Below are positions 1-7,850 of a DNA stretch of 64,000 nt, in pieces. Origin of the DNA: Gordonibacter pamelaeae (GTDB lineage Bacteria; Actinomycetota; Coriobacteriia; Coriobacteriales; Eggerthellaceae); the NCBI RefSeq assembly GCF_042665095.1, contig NZ_JBHTBV010000001.1. One strand, written 5' to 3'. Position 1 is the stretch's first letter. Each line of letters starts with the position of its first letter. The notes beneath the pieces were generated by a model. It did no database searches. It was not told the origin of the DNA and was given only the letters and a program-made list of their open reading frames with translations. A program made the translations under genes and the position numbers.

Positions 1-2
1 GC

Positions 3-86
3 TCACGTGAGGAGAACGACGCGTTCTTGCGCGCCCTGCGCGATGCCGTGATGGGTAAGTGCGATCTGGAGGTTCCGTCGGCCTGA
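3..86 (+). CDS. hisC: Histidinol-phosphate aminotransferase, 3' end only (partial)
   Basis: Only the last 27 codons lie in the window, in the frame that starts at base 3 and ends with TGA at 84-86. The residues (a TREEND segment followed by a short helix-like stretch) fit the extreme C-terminus of HisC, a PLP enzyme that transaminates imidazole-acetol phosphate. The fragment has no diagnostic catalytic residue, so the call rests mainly on position: it lies directly upstream of hisB, in the same direction, in a his operon. Confidence 0.6.
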   Translation, partial: SREENDAFLRALRDAVMGKCDLEVPSA

Positions 87-141
87 CGGCCGCCGGAGCG
101 GGCCGACGCTGCGGGCTTCCGCGATGCCCGGTCTCGCTGAC
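71..141 (+). repeat. his operon spacer repeat, copy 1 (hisC-hisB gap)
   Basis: This spacer shares a GGTTC/ACG..CGGCCTGAC block and the block GACGCTGCGGGC..CCGCGA..GCCC..TCGCTGAC with the hisB-hisH spacer at 771-816. Copy 2 lacks about 20 nt found here. In both copies the downstream end can fold into a short hairpin: 133-139 pairs with 152-158 here, and 809-814 with 829-834 in copy 2 (one G-U). The hairpin stands just before the next ribosome binding site. Confidence 0.55.
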
Positions 142-177
142 GTTGCTGGACCAGCGAGCTTAGAGAAAGAGACGAAC

Positions 178-771
178 ATGAACCAACGAACCGCCACCGT
201 CGAGCGCACCACGAACGAGACGGATATCCGCATAGCCGTGAACCTCGACGGCACGGGCGCCGTCGAGGTCGAGACGGGCGTGCCGTTCTTCGACCACATG
301 CTCACGGCCTTCGGGCGGCACAGCCTGATCGACCTGGCCGTGCGCGCGAAGGGCGACGTCGAGGTGGATGCGCACCACACGGTCGAGGACGCGGGCATCG
401 TGCTGGGCCAGGCCGTCGCCCGCGCGCTCGGCGACAAGCGCGGCATCGCGCGGTTCGGCTCGCTCGCGCTGCCGATGGACGAGGCGCTCGTGCTGGCGGC
501 CGTGGACATCTCCGGCCGCGGCCAGCTGCACTGGGCCGTGGACGTGCCGTGCGTCATGCTGGGCTCGTTCGACGCATCGCTCGCCAAGGAGTTCTTCGTC
601 GCCTTCGCCGCGAACGCGGGCCTTACCCTGCATGTGCGCAGCTTGGCGGGCGAGAACGCGCATCACCTGGTGGAGGCTTCGTTCAAGGCCGCCGCGCGCG
701 CCCTGCGCCAGGCCGTCGAATGCGACCCGCGCATCGGTGACGCCCTGCCTTCCACGAAGGGCGCGCTGTAG
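178..771 (+). CDS. hisB: Imidazoleglycerol-phosphate dehydratase (HisB)
   Basis: HisB dehydrates imidazole-glycerol phosphate to imidazole-acetol phosphate, a cytoplasmic step of histidine synthesis. The 197-residue protein is a monofunctional IGPD without the phosphatase half of the enterobacterial enzyme. The metal-binding signatures are present: FFDHML, DAHHTVED and the later ENAHHLVE, carrying the paired histidines and acidic residues that hold Mn. The ATG at 178 is chosen because a purine-rich site (GAGAAAGAGACG) lies just upstream and it gives the usual N-terminus; an in-frame ATG at 124 would add 18 atypical residues. It lies between hisC and hisH, all co-directional. Confidence 0.95.
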   Translation: MNQRTATVERTTNETDIRIAVNLDGTGAVEVETGVPFFDHMLTAFGRHSLIDLAVRAKGDVEVDAHHTVEDAGIVLGQAVARALGDKRGIARFGSLALPMDEALVLAAVDISGRGQLHWAVDVPCVMLGSFDASLAKEFFVAFAANAGLTLHVRSLAGENAHHLVEASFKAAARALRQAVECDPRIGDALPSTKGAL

Positions 772-834
772 GTTACGACGGCCTGACGCTGCGGGCACCG
801 CGAAAGCCCTCGCTGACATGATTGGCAAAGTGAG
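771..834 (+). repeat. his operon spacer repeat, copy 2 (hisB-hisH gap)
   Basis: Diverged second copy of the element at 71-141. The matching part is 771-816, and the conserved hairpin position is 809-814/829-834. It ends against the AGGA ribosome binding site of hisH. It may be an mRNA processing or coupling element, but no family is recognised. Confidence 0.5.
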
Positions 835-848
835 ATAGGAATAGCTGA

Positions 849-1535
849 ATGACGATTGCTGTGGTTGACTACCATAAGGGCAACCTGAAGAGCGTCGAGC
901 GCGGCTTGGCGGCCGCGGGGGGCGACGTGCTCGTCACCGACGACGCTGCCGCCATCGCCCGCGCCGACGCCGTCGTGCTGCCCGGCGTGGGCGCGTTCGC
1001 CGACGCGGCCGCCACGATGGAGGCGCTCGGGCAGGCCGGCGTCGTGCGCGAGCGCATCGCCGCCGGCGTGCCGTTTTTGGGTATCTGCCTGGGAATGCAC
1101 CTCATGTTCGAGGAGGGCGTCGAGGGCGCGCCCGACGAGGACGACGAGTCCTCCACGCACAACGCGCGCGGCCTCGCCGTCCTCCCCGGCGTCGTGGGCG
1201 CGATGCCGAAGCAGGACGAACAAGGCCTCTCCTACAAGGTGCCCCACGTGGGTTGGAACACGGTGCGGTTTCCTGGCGAGCGGCAGGAGGGCGAGGTCGA
1301 TGGGAGCTCGCCCCTGTTCGACGGCATACCGTCGGGCACCTACTTCTACTTCACGCACGGTTTCATCGCGCCGTCGGGCCCGTTCGTCGTCGGCGAGACC
1401 GCGCACAGCGTGACGTTCCCGAGCGCCGTCCGGTACGGCGACGCCGCGTTCGGCGTGCAGTTCCATCCCGAGAAGAGCTCGGACGCCGGAGCGCGTCTGC
1501 TGCGCAATTTCGTGTCCATCGTGAAAGGGGCGTGA
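849..1535 (+). CDS. hisH: Imidazole glycerol phosphate synthase, glutaminase subunit HisH
   Basis: Class I glutamine amidotransferase that makes ammonia from glutamine and passes it to HisF. The 228-residue protein has the nucleophile elbow GICLGM (Cys80), the early VLPGVGAF oxyanion-strand motif and the catalytic His-Glu pair in VQFHPEKS near the C-terminus. It is slightly longer than the usual ~200 residues because of an acidic insertion after the nucleophile (around residues 95-120). The start follows an AGGA site. hisA begins 3 nt after its stop, so the two are probably translationally coupled. Confidence 0.96.
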   Translation: MTIAVVDYHKGNLKSVERGLAAAGGDVLVTDDAAAIARADAVVLPGVGAFADAAATMEALGQAGVVRERIAAGVPFLGICLGMHLMFEEGVEGAPDEDDESSTHNARGLAVLPGVVGAMPKQDEQGLSYKVPHVGWNTVRFPGERQEGEVDGSSPLFDGIPSGTYFYFTHGFIAPSGPFVVGETAHSVTFPSAVRYGDAAFGVQFHPEKSSDAGARLLRNFVSIVKGA

Positions 1536-1538
1536 GCC

Positions 1539-2312
1539 GTGTACCTGCTTCCGGCCATCGACATCCTGGGCGGCAAGGCCGTCCGCCTCGCCAAGGGCGA
1601 TTATAGCCGCGTGACCGTGTACCACGACGACCCCGCCGCGCAGGCGCAGCTGTTCGAAGAGCAGGGCGCGACGTGGCTGCACGTGGTGGACCTCGACGGC
1701 GCGCGCTCGGGCACGCCTGAGAACATCGCCATCATCGAGCGTATCATGCGCAAGACGCTGCTCAAGGTGGAGGTGGGCGGCGGCGTGCGCTCGCTCGACA
1801 CCGTCGCGCGCCTGGCCGACGCGGGCGTGTCGCGCGTGGTGCTGGGCACGTCGCTCGTGGCCGATCCCGCCTTCGCCGAGGCCGCCATCGCGCAGTACGG
1901 CAAGCTCTTGTGCGCGGGCATCGACGCGAAGGGCGGCGAGGTGGCCGTGGCCGGCTGGCGCGAGGGCGCGGGCGTGGCGGCCGAGGAGCTGGCGCGCGAC
2001 ATGGCGGCGCTCGGATTCCGGTACCTCGTGTACACTGACATCGCGCGCGACGGGATGCAGACCGGCATCGACCCGGCCGCCTACGTGCGGATGGCCGAGG
2101 CGTTCGGCCATTCGGTGACCGCGTCGGGCGGCGTGGCCGGCATCGCCGACATCGAGGCGCTCGGCCAAGTGGCCGGCTGCATCGAGGGCGTCATCGCGGG
2201 GCGCGCCGTGTACGAGGGCACGCTCACGGTGGCCGACGGCGTGCGCGCTTGCGACGAGGCCACGCGCATCGCGGAAGCGGCCGCCGTGGCTGCGAATCCC
2301 TGCGGATTGTAG
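1539..2312 (+). CDS. hisA: Phosphoribosylformimino-5-aminoimidazole carboxamide ribotide isomerase (HisA)
   Basis: HisA is a TIM-barrel isomerase that opens the ribose ring of ProFAR to give PRFAR, the substrate of HisF-HisH. The start is GTG at 1539, with a purine-rich site (AAAGGGG) inside the end of hisH. The first catalytic Asp lies in AIDILGGKAVRL and the second in YTDIARDGMQTG; phosphate-binding glycines are in VGGGVRS and ASGGV. Length 257 residues, slightly above the family norm. No residue typical of the bifunctional PriA form could be judged by eye. Confidence 0.95.
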   Translation: MYLLPAIDILGGKAVRLAKGDYSRVTVYHDDPAAQAQLFEEQGATWLHVVDLDGARSGTPENIAIIERIMRKTLLKVEVGGGVRSLDTVARLADAGVSRVVLGTSLVADPAFAEAAIAQYGKLLCAGIDAKGGEVAVAGWREGAGVAAEELARDMAALGFRYLVYTDIARDGMQTGIDPAAYVRMAEAFGHSVTASGGVAGIADIEALGQVAGCIEGVIAGRAVYEGTLTVADGVRACDEATRIAEAAAVAANPCGL

Positions 2313-2452
2313 CGTTGAGGTTCCGGCACGGTCAGCGAGCGAGCCTCTCGCGAGCGCGGTTGCCGGGAAGGTTTGACGAAGCGTGCCTTGGCACGTGAGG
2401 AAAACCTGGAGCGGCAAACGGGCCGCGAGAGGCCCGCGCAACGTCGGCACGT

Positions 2453-2476
2453 CCGTCGTTGCGTCAGCGACGACGG
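2453..2476 (+). promoter_or_regulatory. Hairpin directly in front of the hisF ribosome binding site
   Basis: Ten-base stem (2453-2462 with 2467-2476, one G-U pair) and a GTCA loop. Its 3' arm runs into the GGAAGGA ribosome binding site at 2475-2481, so folding could modulate hisF translation. Two other short GC hairpins lie in the same 174-nt hisA-hisF spacer, which is the longest gap in this part of the operon. Confidence 0.45.
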
Positions 2477-2486
2477 AAGGACGAAA

Positions 2487-3251
<765 letters not shown>

Positions 3252-3600
3252 CGCTGTCGCGCCACCGTGTCCCTGCATTTTCTTGAAAAAAGAATATTTG
3301 CTCTGGCTTTCCCTTTGACGCGCATCCAGCCGATTAGCACAATCTGACGACCTTCGCGCGCCGTGGACCTCGAAGCAGCCGCTCTGCGCGCGGGGTATGC
3401 GGTGCTGTGGACAAGAAGGAGCAGTTGTCGCTATTCTTGATAAAAGATAATTAAACCATAGGGCCTGCTACCAGGCGTTTCGCAAACGCCGCATTCGCGA
3501 CCCCTTGATTTATGCCAAAAATCTATAGATTACCGAGCCTTTTTGTCCATTATGCTTTCAATCATATATAAAATCACCGCGATCATGCGAAAAGCGCTTC
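3252..3600. other. AT-rich gap inside the histidine gene cluster, no gene seen
   Basis: The stretch is clearly poorer in GC than its neighbours, with runs such as TTCTTGAAAAAAGAATATTT and TAAAAGATAATTAAACC. No intact reading frame or RNA gene is recognised. A small inverted repeat (GGCGTTT CGC AAACGCC, 3474-3490) is present. Composition and position next to the nuclease relic suggest remains of inserted DNA. Confidence 0.5.
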
Positions 3601-3793
3601 GTGCGTGCAGCACGATGCGCGATCACCGACTATGCGTTAAAGGAGCAGCCTGTTTACGTAGCTATAGTCGTCGAATCGAAGAACTCCGCGTTCAAGCCCG
3701 AGTTTGCGGGTAAACTGAACTTCCGCCGAGGTGCTGCCGGAGGGCTTCGCCGACCTGCTGCCGTCGACGGAGGACATCGAGAAGCGGATGTGA
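3601..3793 (+). pseudogene. Relic of a YhcG/DUF1016-type PDDEXK nuclease gene
   Basis: One frame reads a segment containing AFKPEFAGKLNF, very like the nuclease core of DUF1016/YhcG proteins (VELK..FKPE.AGKLNFY). Shifted one frame and starting at 3725, LPEGFADLLPSTEDIEKRM runs to a stop at 3791-3793, matching the usual C-terminal LP.ELK..LPS.EEIE end of the same family. The ~60 residues normally between these blocks are missing and upstream pieces are not in normal order, so this is an internally deleted, frameshifted remnant. Such nucleases often travel with mobile or defence DNA. The match is from memory of the family, not a search. Confidence 0.5.
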
Positions 3794-3846
3794 GAAGGCG
3801 CTAGTGCAACAGCTGTTGCGCAATTTGCGAGCAAGGAGAAAGCATC

Positions 3847-4164
3847 ATGGACGTCCCTGAACTGACTTACAACGCCGACGGGCTGATCCCCTGTATCGTG
3901 CAGGATGCAGACACGCTCGAGGTGCTCATGATGGCGTGGATGAACGAGGAATCGCTCGCGCTCACGATGGAGCGCGGCGAGACGGTGTTCTGGAGCCGCA
4001 GCAGGCGAGAGCTGTGGCACAAGGGTGCCACCAGCGGAAACACCCAGAAGCTCGTGGAGCTGCGCTATGACTGCGACGCCGACACGCTGCTTGCGCTCGT
4101 GCATCCGGCAGGTCCCGCCTGCCACACGGGGGAGCGCAGCTGCTTCTTCCGCGCGATGGGCTAG
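3847..4164 (+). CDS. hisI: Phosphoribosyl-AMP cyclohydrolase (HisI)
   Basis: HisI hydrolyses the N1-C6 bond of phosphoribosyl-AMP, the third histidine step. The 105-residue protein is the stand-alone cyclohydrolase without the HisE pyrophosphohydrolase domain. Signatures are VLMMAWMN, FWSRSRRELWHKG and the metal-binding cysteines in YDCDADTLL and ACHTGERSCFF. A strong AAGGAG lies seven bases before the ATG. It is separated from hisF by the relic region and may be transcribed separately. Confidence 0.95.
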   Translation: MDVPELTYNADGLIPCIVQDADTLEVLMMAWMNEESLALTMERGETVFWSRSRRELWHKGATSGNTQKLVELRYDCDADTLLALVHPAGPACHTGERSCFFRAMG

Positions 4165-4416
4165 GCCCGCCCCGCGCCGAGGCGCTTTCCCGCATCGCCT
4201 TGCTTGATGACGAAGCGTGCCCCAACCTCCATCGCAATTCCACGATATGCGGCCTGATGTGCTTGAACGATCGCGGATCATGCGCTAACATGATCGAAGT
4301 TCTGAATATCCCACCGTTGGAAAGCCATCTAACATCCAATATTCCACTTCAGGCATGCACGCGTGCGCTTGCGCGCGTTTCCAAGCAGATTTACCCATAA
4401 GCATAAGGAGGACTAG

Positions 4417-5079
4417 GTGAAATTCTTTCTGGACACCGCCGATCTTGCGGAGATCGAGGAGGCGGCCAGCTGGGGCGTTCTGGCGGGCGTGACCACGAAC
4501 CCGACGCTCTACGCGCGCACGGGCGGCAAGCTCGCCGACTTCCACAACCATATCAAGCGCATCTGCGAGATCGTCGACGGTCCCGTGTCCGCCGAGAGCG
4601 TGGCCATGACGCGCGACGAGATGGTCCGCGACGGCCGCGAGCTCGCCGCGCTCGCCGACAACGTGGTGGTGAAGCTCCCCACCATGATCGAGGGCCTGGC
4701 TGCCACGAAGCAGCTGGCCGCCGAGGGCATCCCGGTGAACATGACGCTGTGCTTCACCGTGCCGCAGGCCATCATGGCCGCCCGCGCCGGCGCCCGCTAC
4801 ATCAGCCCGTTCGTGGGCCGCTTCGACGACATCTCCGAGAACGGCCTCGCGCAGCTCGAGGACGTGGTGGCCGCCGTGAACAACTACGACTTCGGCCACG
4901 ACGTGGAGATCATCGCCGCGTCCGTGCGCAGCGCGAACCACGTGGCGCAGGCCGCCCTCATGGGCGCCGACATCGCCACCGTGCCCTTCGCCGCGCTCAA
5001 GAAGTGCGTGCAGCATCCGCTGACCGACCGCGGCCTCGAGGCGTTCCTCAAGGACTGGGAGAAAGTGCAGAACGCATGA
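4417..5079 (+). CDS. Transaldolase-like fructose-6-phosphate aldolase family protein (FSA/TalC type)
   Basis: Short class I aldolase of the transaldolase superfamily, 220 residues, typical of the FSA/MipB/TalC group rather than the longer classical transaldolases. The Schiff-base lysine is Lys86 in VVVKLPT, and the TTNPTL and SAESVAMT strands are present. The start is GTG at 4417 after a strong AGGAGGAC. The 252-bp upstream gap probably holds the promoter. The stop overlaps the rho start by four bases (ATGA), so the two genes form one unit. Whether it acts as transaldolase or fructose-6-phosphate aldolase cannot be told from sequence. Confidence 0.9.
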   Translation: MKFFLDTADLAEIEEAASWGVLAGVTTNPTLYARTGGKLADFHNHIKRICEIVDGPVSAESVAMTRDEMVRDGRELAALADNVVVKLPTMIEGLAATKQLAAEGIPVNMTLCFTVPQAIMAARAGARYISPFVGRFDDISENGLAQLEDVVAAVNNYDFGHDVEIIAASVRSANHVAQAALMGADIATVPFAALKKCVQHPLTDRGLEAFLKDWEKVQNA

Positions 5080-6764
5080 GCGAGAACGAATCAGCAACCG
5101 TGGCGCCCGAGGCGCCCGCCCCGGCAGCCAAGCCCACGCGCCGCCGCTCAACGAGCGTGAACGCCGGAGCCGCCGCGAAGGCGCCGGCCGACAAGGCAGC
5201 GGAACCGCAGGCCGAGGCCGCATCCCCCGCACCGCGCACGGCCAAGACGCCGCGCAAGTCCGTCAAGGCCGGCGGCCAGGCCGCACCGCAGCAGGGCTCC
5301 GGAACCGCCAAGCGCCCGGGCCAGAACTCCAGCGGCAACAAAGGCGGCCAAGGCCAGAACCAGGGCAACCGCCAGAAGCAGAACAACCAGCGCCAGAACG
5401 CCTCCGGCGGCAAGCAGAACAACAACAACCGCCGCCAGCGCCGTCCGCACGACAACAACCGCGGTCCCCGCGAGGTGCAGCCCAGCGTGTCGCGCGACGA
5501 TCTGGCCAAGCTCAAGGTGGCCGAGCTGCGCGAGAAGGCGGCCGAGCTGGGGGTGGACGCCGCCGGCCTCAAGAAGGCCGAGCTCGTCGAGGCCGTGTTC
5601 GGGGCCAGCGTGAAGGCCGAGGGCTTCATCGAGGTGTCCGGCATCCTGGACATCCTGGCCGACGGATACGGCTTCTTGCGCACGCAGGGCTACCTGCCCA
5701 GCGAGACGGACTGCTACGTGGGCCTGTCCACCATCCGCCGCAACGGCCTGCGCAAGGGCGATATGGTGTCCGGGCAGACGCGCCCGGCGCGCGAGAACGA
5801 GAAGTACGCCGCCATCCAGAAGGTCACGGCCATCAACGGAACGCCCATCGAGGAGTGCGGCAACCGGGTGCGCTTCGGCGACCTCACGCCGGTCTACCCC
5901 GACGAGTGCTTCCATATGGAGCACGGCAAGAACACCGTCACGGCCCGCGTCATCGACCTTGTGAGCCCCATCGGCAAGGGCCAGCGCGGCCTGATCGTCA
6001 GCCCGCCGAAGGCCGGCAAGACCACGGTGCTGAAGAACATCGCAGCCGCAATCACCGCGAACAACCCCGACGTGCACCTCATGTGCCTGCTCGTGGACGA
6101 GCGTCCCGAGGAAGTCACCGACATGGAGCGCTCCATCAAGGGCGAGGTCGTGTCCTCCACGTTCGACATGCCCACGGAGAACCACATCGCCGTGTCCGAG
6201 CTGGTCATCGAGCGCGCCAAGCGCCTCGTGGAGTGCGGCAAGGACGTGGTCGTGCTGCTGGACTCGCTCACGCGCCTCGCGCGCGCCTACAACCTGGCGC
6301 AGCCGGCATCGGGCCGCATCCTGTCCGGCGGCGTGGACTCCACGGCGCTCTACCCGCCCAAGCGCTTCCTGGGCGCCGCCCGCAACATCGAGGGGGGCGG
6401 CAGCCTCACCATCCTCGCCTCGGCGCTCATCGACACCGGCTCCAAGATGGACGAGGTCATCTTCGAGGAGTTCAAGGGCACGGGCAACATGGAGCTCAAG
6501 CTCGACCGCAACCTCGCCGACCGCCGCATCTTCCCGGCCATCGATCCCGTCGCCTCGGGCACCCGCAAGGAGGAGCTGCTGCTCGACCCGCAGGAGGCGC
6601 CGCTCATCTGGGCCGTACGCCGTATCCTGTCGAACACGAACAGCACCGAGCGCGCCATGGACATGCTCATCAAGTCGCTCAAGCAGACCGAGACCAACCA
6701 GGAGTTCCTGCTGCGCACGGCCAAGAAGGCCCAGCACACCAAGGGCGACGCCATCGAGATCTAG
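5076..6764 (+). CDS. rho: Transcription termination factor Rho with long disordered N-terminal region
   Basis: Hexameric RNA-dependent ATPase that ends transcription. The 562-residue protein is longer than the ~420-residue norm because residues 1-135 form a low-complexity basic region, first Ala/Pro/Lys-rich and then very rich in Asn, Gln, Gly and Arg. Rho_N follows (about 138-175), then the cold-shock-like RNA-binding domain with DGYGFLR, and the ATPase with Walker A SPPKAGKTT (near residue 310), LLVDERPEEV and VVLLDSLTRLARAYN. Such insertions are known in actinobacterial Rho proteins, where they bind structured RNA or drive condensation. The start overlaps the aldolase stop. Confidence 0.96.
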   Translation: MSENESATVAPEAPAPAAKPTRRRSTSVNAGAAAKAPADKAAEPQAEAASPAPRTAKTPRKSVKAGGQAAPQQGSGTAKRPGQNSSGNKGGQGQNQGNRQKQNNQRQNASGGKQNNNNRRQRRPHDNNRGPREVQPSVSRDDLAKLKVAELREKAAELGVDAAGLKKAELVEAVFGASVKAEGFIEVSGILDILADGYGFLRTQGYLPSETDCYVGLSTIRRNGLRKGDMVSGQTRPARENEKYAAIQKVTAINGTPIEECGNRVRFGDLTPVYPDECFHMEHGKNTVTARVIDLVSPIGKGQRGLIVSPPKAGKTTVLKNIAAAITANNPDVHLMCLLVDERPEEVTDMERSIKGEVVSSTFDMPTENHIAVSELVIERAKRLVECGKDVVVLLDSLTRLARAYNLAQPASGRILSGGVDSTALYPPKRFLGAARNIEGGGSLTILASALIDTGSKMDEVIFEEFKGTGNMELKLDRNLADRRIFPAIDPVASGTRKEELLLDPQEAPLIWAVRRILSNTNSTERAMDMLIKSLKQTETNQEFLLRTAKKAQHTKGDAIEI

Positions 6765-6779
6765 CAACGGAGGACCACT

Positions 6780-7850
6780 ATGCCCCAGGACAACAACTGG
6801 CAGCAGCAGGTGTGGCAGCAGCCCGCCGCCCCGCAGGGCGCACCGGCCCCCCAGCCGCAAGGCTGTCCGCCGTACTACCAGCCCGAGCCGCCGAAGAAGA
6901 GCCGCGGTTGGATCGTCGCGCTCGTGGCGGTGCTGTGCGTGTTCGGCATCATCGCGCTGGGCATGTGGTCGTGCACGTCGGCCGTGTCCTCGTCGTTCGG
7001 CACGCTGGGCGCGCTGGGGTCCACGGCTACCACGTCGGACGTCGACTACCTGACCTCGGACGCGGTGGGCGTCATCGACATCGACGGCACCATCCAGTAC
7101 GACGGCACGACCTGCAGCCCCGAGGGCTTGAAGGCGCAGCTCGACGTGGCCGCGGAGAACAAGCACATCAAGGCCGTGGTCCTGCGCGTGAACTCCGGCG
7201 GCGGCACGGCCACGGCCGGCGAGGAGATGGCCGCCTACGTGCGCGAGTTCTCCGAAAGCTCCGGCAAGCCCGTCGTGGTGTCGAGCGCCTCCATGAACGC
7301 GAGCGCCGCCTACGAGATATCGAGCCAGGCAGACTTCATCTACACGGCCAAGACCACGGCCATCGGCGCCATCGGCACGGCGCTGCAGGTCACGGACCTG
7401 TCCGGCCTGCTGGACAAACTGGGTATCTCCATCGAGAACGTCACGTCGTCGGACTCCAAGGACTCCAGCTACGGCACGCGCCCGCTGACCGAGGAGGAGC
7501 GCGCCTACTACCAGAACATGGTGAACCAGATCAACGAGACGTTCATCCAGACGGTTGCCGAAGGCCGCGACATGACGGTCGAGGAGGTGCGCGCGCTGGC
7601 CACCGGCCTCACGTTCACCGGCATGGAGGCTGTGGAGAACGGCCTGGCCGACGAGATCGGCACGCGCGAGGACGCCGTGGCCAAGGCCGCCGAGCTGGCC
7701 AACACGACCGCGTACAAGACCGTGAAGCTCGACAACCCGTCGTCGAGCTTGTCCGACCTGCTGGACCTGATGTCGGAGAGCCGCCTGTCGGCCGACGACC
7801 TGGCCCAGGCCTTGAAGGAGCTGGAAAACGATGGCAGCCTTGCCCGATAA
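6780..7850 (+). CDS. sppA: Signal peptide peptidase SppA-type membrane serine protease
   Basis: 356 residues. A Pro/Gln-rich cytoplasmic N-terminus (1-40) is followed by one membrane anchor (about 43-62) and an extracellular ClpP-like protease domain. The likely catalytic Ser is Ser175 in MNASAAYEIS, where relatives have ASGGYY, and the likely catalytic Lys is Lys227 in SDSKDSSYG. The GIDIDGTI-like first strand and the VLRVNSGGG oxyanion strand are clear. The family degrades leftover signal peptides. A GGAGG site precedes the ATG. The gene overlaps metG by 20 nt. Confidence 0.88.
   Translation: MPQDNNWQQQVWQQPAAPQGAPAPQPQGCPPYYQPEPPKKSRGWIVALVAVLCVFGIIALGMWSCTSAVSSSFGTLGALGSTATTSDVDYLTSDAVGVIDIDGTIQYDGTTCSPEGLKAQLDVAAENKHIKAVVLRVNSGGGTATAGEEMAAYVREFSESSGKPVVVSSASMNASAAYEISSQADFIYTAKTTAIGAIGTALQVTDLSGLLDKLGISIENVTSSDSKDSSYGTRPLTEEERAYYQNMVNQINETFIQTVAEGRDMTVEEVRALATGLTFTGMEAVENGLADEIGTREDAVAKAAELANTTAYKTVKLDNPSSSLSDLLDLMSESRLSADDLAQALKELENDGSLAR

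Noticed and set aside
4..9. CACGTG at the window start as a parS-like site
   Set aside because: Only TCACGTGA matches; the outer parS bases do not.
663..2450. Long reverse-strand reading frame opposite hisB-hisH-hisA
   Set aside because: It lies over well-supported his genes, is rich in Arg/His/Ala as expected for the antisense of high-GC codons, and has no domain. The same applies to the many other long antisense frames, for example opposite rho, the CydDC-like exporter and the activase.
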